From Morchella semilibera (taxonomy: Eukaryota; Ascomycota; Pezizomycetes; Pezizales; Morchellaceae), in contig CM018609.1 of NCBI GenBank assembly GCA_009192285.1, forward strand, positions 699,282 to 763,281: 64,000 bases of DNA. Direction: 5' to 3'. A program made the translations under genes and the position numbers. Below the pieces are notes generated by a model. It was not told the origin of the DNA. It worked only from the letters and a program-made list of their open reading frames with translations, and made no database searches. This document shows, in pieces, positions 62,655 through 64,000 of this stretch. Numbering within the stretch: the first letter of the stretch is position 1; each line of letters opens with the position of its first letter.

Positions 62655-62943
62655 AGTAGCTGTACTCCAAGTAAATAGAGTAAAGTAGGGTTTGGTTGGC
62701 GATGCTTGGCCTCCTGCTCATTCCAAATCCGTTATTGGCTCGGGTCGCACATGACCCAGACCAGGACTGGCGCAATGATCATCTCATAATTCATTAGGGT
62801 CCATCCCCAATCTGTCTGCCCTCCAGCGCAGTACCACACGGAAGGAGCCTAGTAGTCCTGACCAGGCTCCCACTTTGGGGAGTCTGAAATTGATCTGGTA
62901 GGGTATGTGGTGTAGGATATGGCACTCACCCGTCCGAAGGGGG

Positions 62944-62968
62944 CAGGAGGAGGAGGAGGAGGAGGAGG
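62944..62968. repeat. Microsatellite (AGG)n
   Basis: About eight tandem AGG units. Confidence 0.85.
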
Positions 62969-63784
62969 GAGCAAGAGCTGGAGTAGACCAACTTAGTCTA
63001 AAGAAGTCTATATGTGAGTACAGCAGCAGCAGCAGCAGTAGTAGCACCTTAGATGTAACGGTGCTGTGGTTGTTAGACAGTTCGTGATGCTTGTGCTGGC
63101 ATGGCATATATGGGGAAGCACTCTACTCTAGAGTAACAACGATAACGCTTCTGCATGAGCTTTATGCAGTGCGCGTAAAGTGATGAGCGAGGTCACGGGC
63201 AGAGTGATTTTCTCACGTGCATTCGCGTGTATCAACGAGAACGAGTCTGTCTGGGAAGTGCCTGGTAGTCTATTCTAAATGGTCCGGGGTGGGGGGGGGG
63301 GGGATACACCAGAATGGATAGTGGTGATGATTAAAATGGAAGCTAGCCTGTACGTAGGTGCTACACTTCTCCATTCATATCTCTCTAAATCCTTACTCTA
63401 CTCTAGATAGGGAAGTTCGTGGTGGTATGTAGTGTATGTACATCCTCCAGGCGTAGCGCTTCCGCGCGCGGCTTCTCGTAGCGAGTCGGAGAGCCTACGT
63501 AACGCACAGTTCCTATGTATGTATTTGTGTATTTCGCTTATGGGGTGGATATGTGTGAGACGAAGACAGGCAAAACAGAATGTTTGTAAGGGTTCGCAGG
63601 GAATTACAGTGTGGTAGTGTGGGACATCATTCGGGTATGTACCGTTGTGCACCCCCGACGTTGACGGCCGCCGGTGACAGGAGTGACAGTTATTTTATAC
63701 CCCGTTGGAACTTCGGAGAGATCTACGAGAACGGATTTGTTTCCCCTTTCTAAATCATTCTCTCTACAAGAGAGTGAGTGAACG

Positions 63785-63862
63785 TGTGTGTGCGTGAGCG
63801 TGTGTGTGTGCGTGCGTGCGTGTGTGAGTGAGTGTGAGTGAGTGTGTGAGTGTGTGTGTGTC
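63785..63862. repeat. GT-rich microsatellite (GTGT/GTGA)n
   Basis: An alternating purine-pyrimidine tract of GT with interspersed GA and GC units near the right edge of the window. Confidence 0.85.
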
Positions 63863-64000
63863 TCTCCTCCCCAACATCCATAAGGTATCCTGTTTGGACA
63901 GACAGTCCAGTGGGACAGTGGACCCTGAATTTGGTCGTATGGAAAAAGAGTTGAAGAGGTCCCCGATCCTTTGATAGTGGGACAAATTCATACAATTCAT

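Larger units (their letters stand above)
56602..64000. other. 7.4-kb gene-free, microsatellite-rich stretch
   Basis: Beyond a T-rich CTR9 3' UTR I see no conserved protein on either strand; the longest frames (for example 61194-61721 minus) look like compositional artefacts. Simple repeats are dense, and long poly-C runs occur (for example near 62.14 kb). TACATGTA lies at 57040 and 61962. It may contain the upstream region of a gene to the right of the window. Confidence 0.5.

Noticed and set aside
63785-63862. GT-rich tract as a chromosome end
   Set aside because: The units are irregular GT/GA/GC, not a telomere repeat, and sequence continues beyond it.

Overview
The window is nuclear DNA from a filamentous ascomycete (Pezizomycotina). 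The genes are fungal-type throughout: KSP1-like and CLA4-like kinases, UTR4, ALB1, DCP1, CAF1/POP2, ARMT1, a secreted GH43 enzyme, a wax-synthase-type MBOAT protein and CTR9. They carry short GT-AG introns with CTAAC/CTAAT-like branch sites, and the non-coding DNA is rich in pyrimidine tracts and microsatellites. About ten protein genes in 64 kb is sparse for this group. That hints at an expanded genome such as those of Pezizomycetes, but this is an inference from gene spacing only.

Layout: 0.8-4.0 kb, enolase-phosphatase E1 (minus strand) with unusually long introns. 7.1-8.7 kb, KSP1/RAN1-like kinase. 8.7-14.5 kb, a gene desert. 14.5-16.6 kb, a peroxisomal 4-coumarate-CoA-ligase-like gene with two frame breaks and a dead splice donor. 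18.4-18.9 kb, ALB1-like ribosome-export factor. 19.8-25.0 kb, a non-LTR retrotransposon (LINE) bounded by a perfect 14-bp target-site duplication. 27.4-30.0 kb, CLA4-type PAK kinase. 32.1-35.4 kb, a KH-like hypothetical protein whose second intron holds a small MITE. 36.0-39.1 kb, DCP1 and CAF1/POP2 head to head around a 0.4-kb promoter. 41.2-42.8 kb, ARMT1/DUF89 phosphatase. 43.6-45.3 kb, a secreted GH43 galactanase-like enzyme. 46.2-47.6 kb, an MBOAT protein (minus strand). 50.3 kb, an intron-containing tRNA-Ala (minus strand). 51.7-56.6 kb, CTR9. 56.6-64 kb, no recognisable gene and many microsatellites.

The clearest functional grouping is the divergent DCP1-CAF1 pair: the decapping co-factor and the CCR4-NOT deadenylase act one after the other in mRNA decay. 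The others look like unrelated housekeeping and accessory genes rather than a cluster.

Three things stand out. The 8-bp palindrome TACATGTA occurs 28 times, never inside a predicted exon, and is often upstream of genes. Frame breaks in three host genes are all single missing bases within short homopolymers. The catalytic DIEGT motif of the enolase-phosphatase appears to be split by a micro-exon of only 5-8 nt. All exon borders come from reading splice motifs together with protein-family conservation; no transcript or database search was available.
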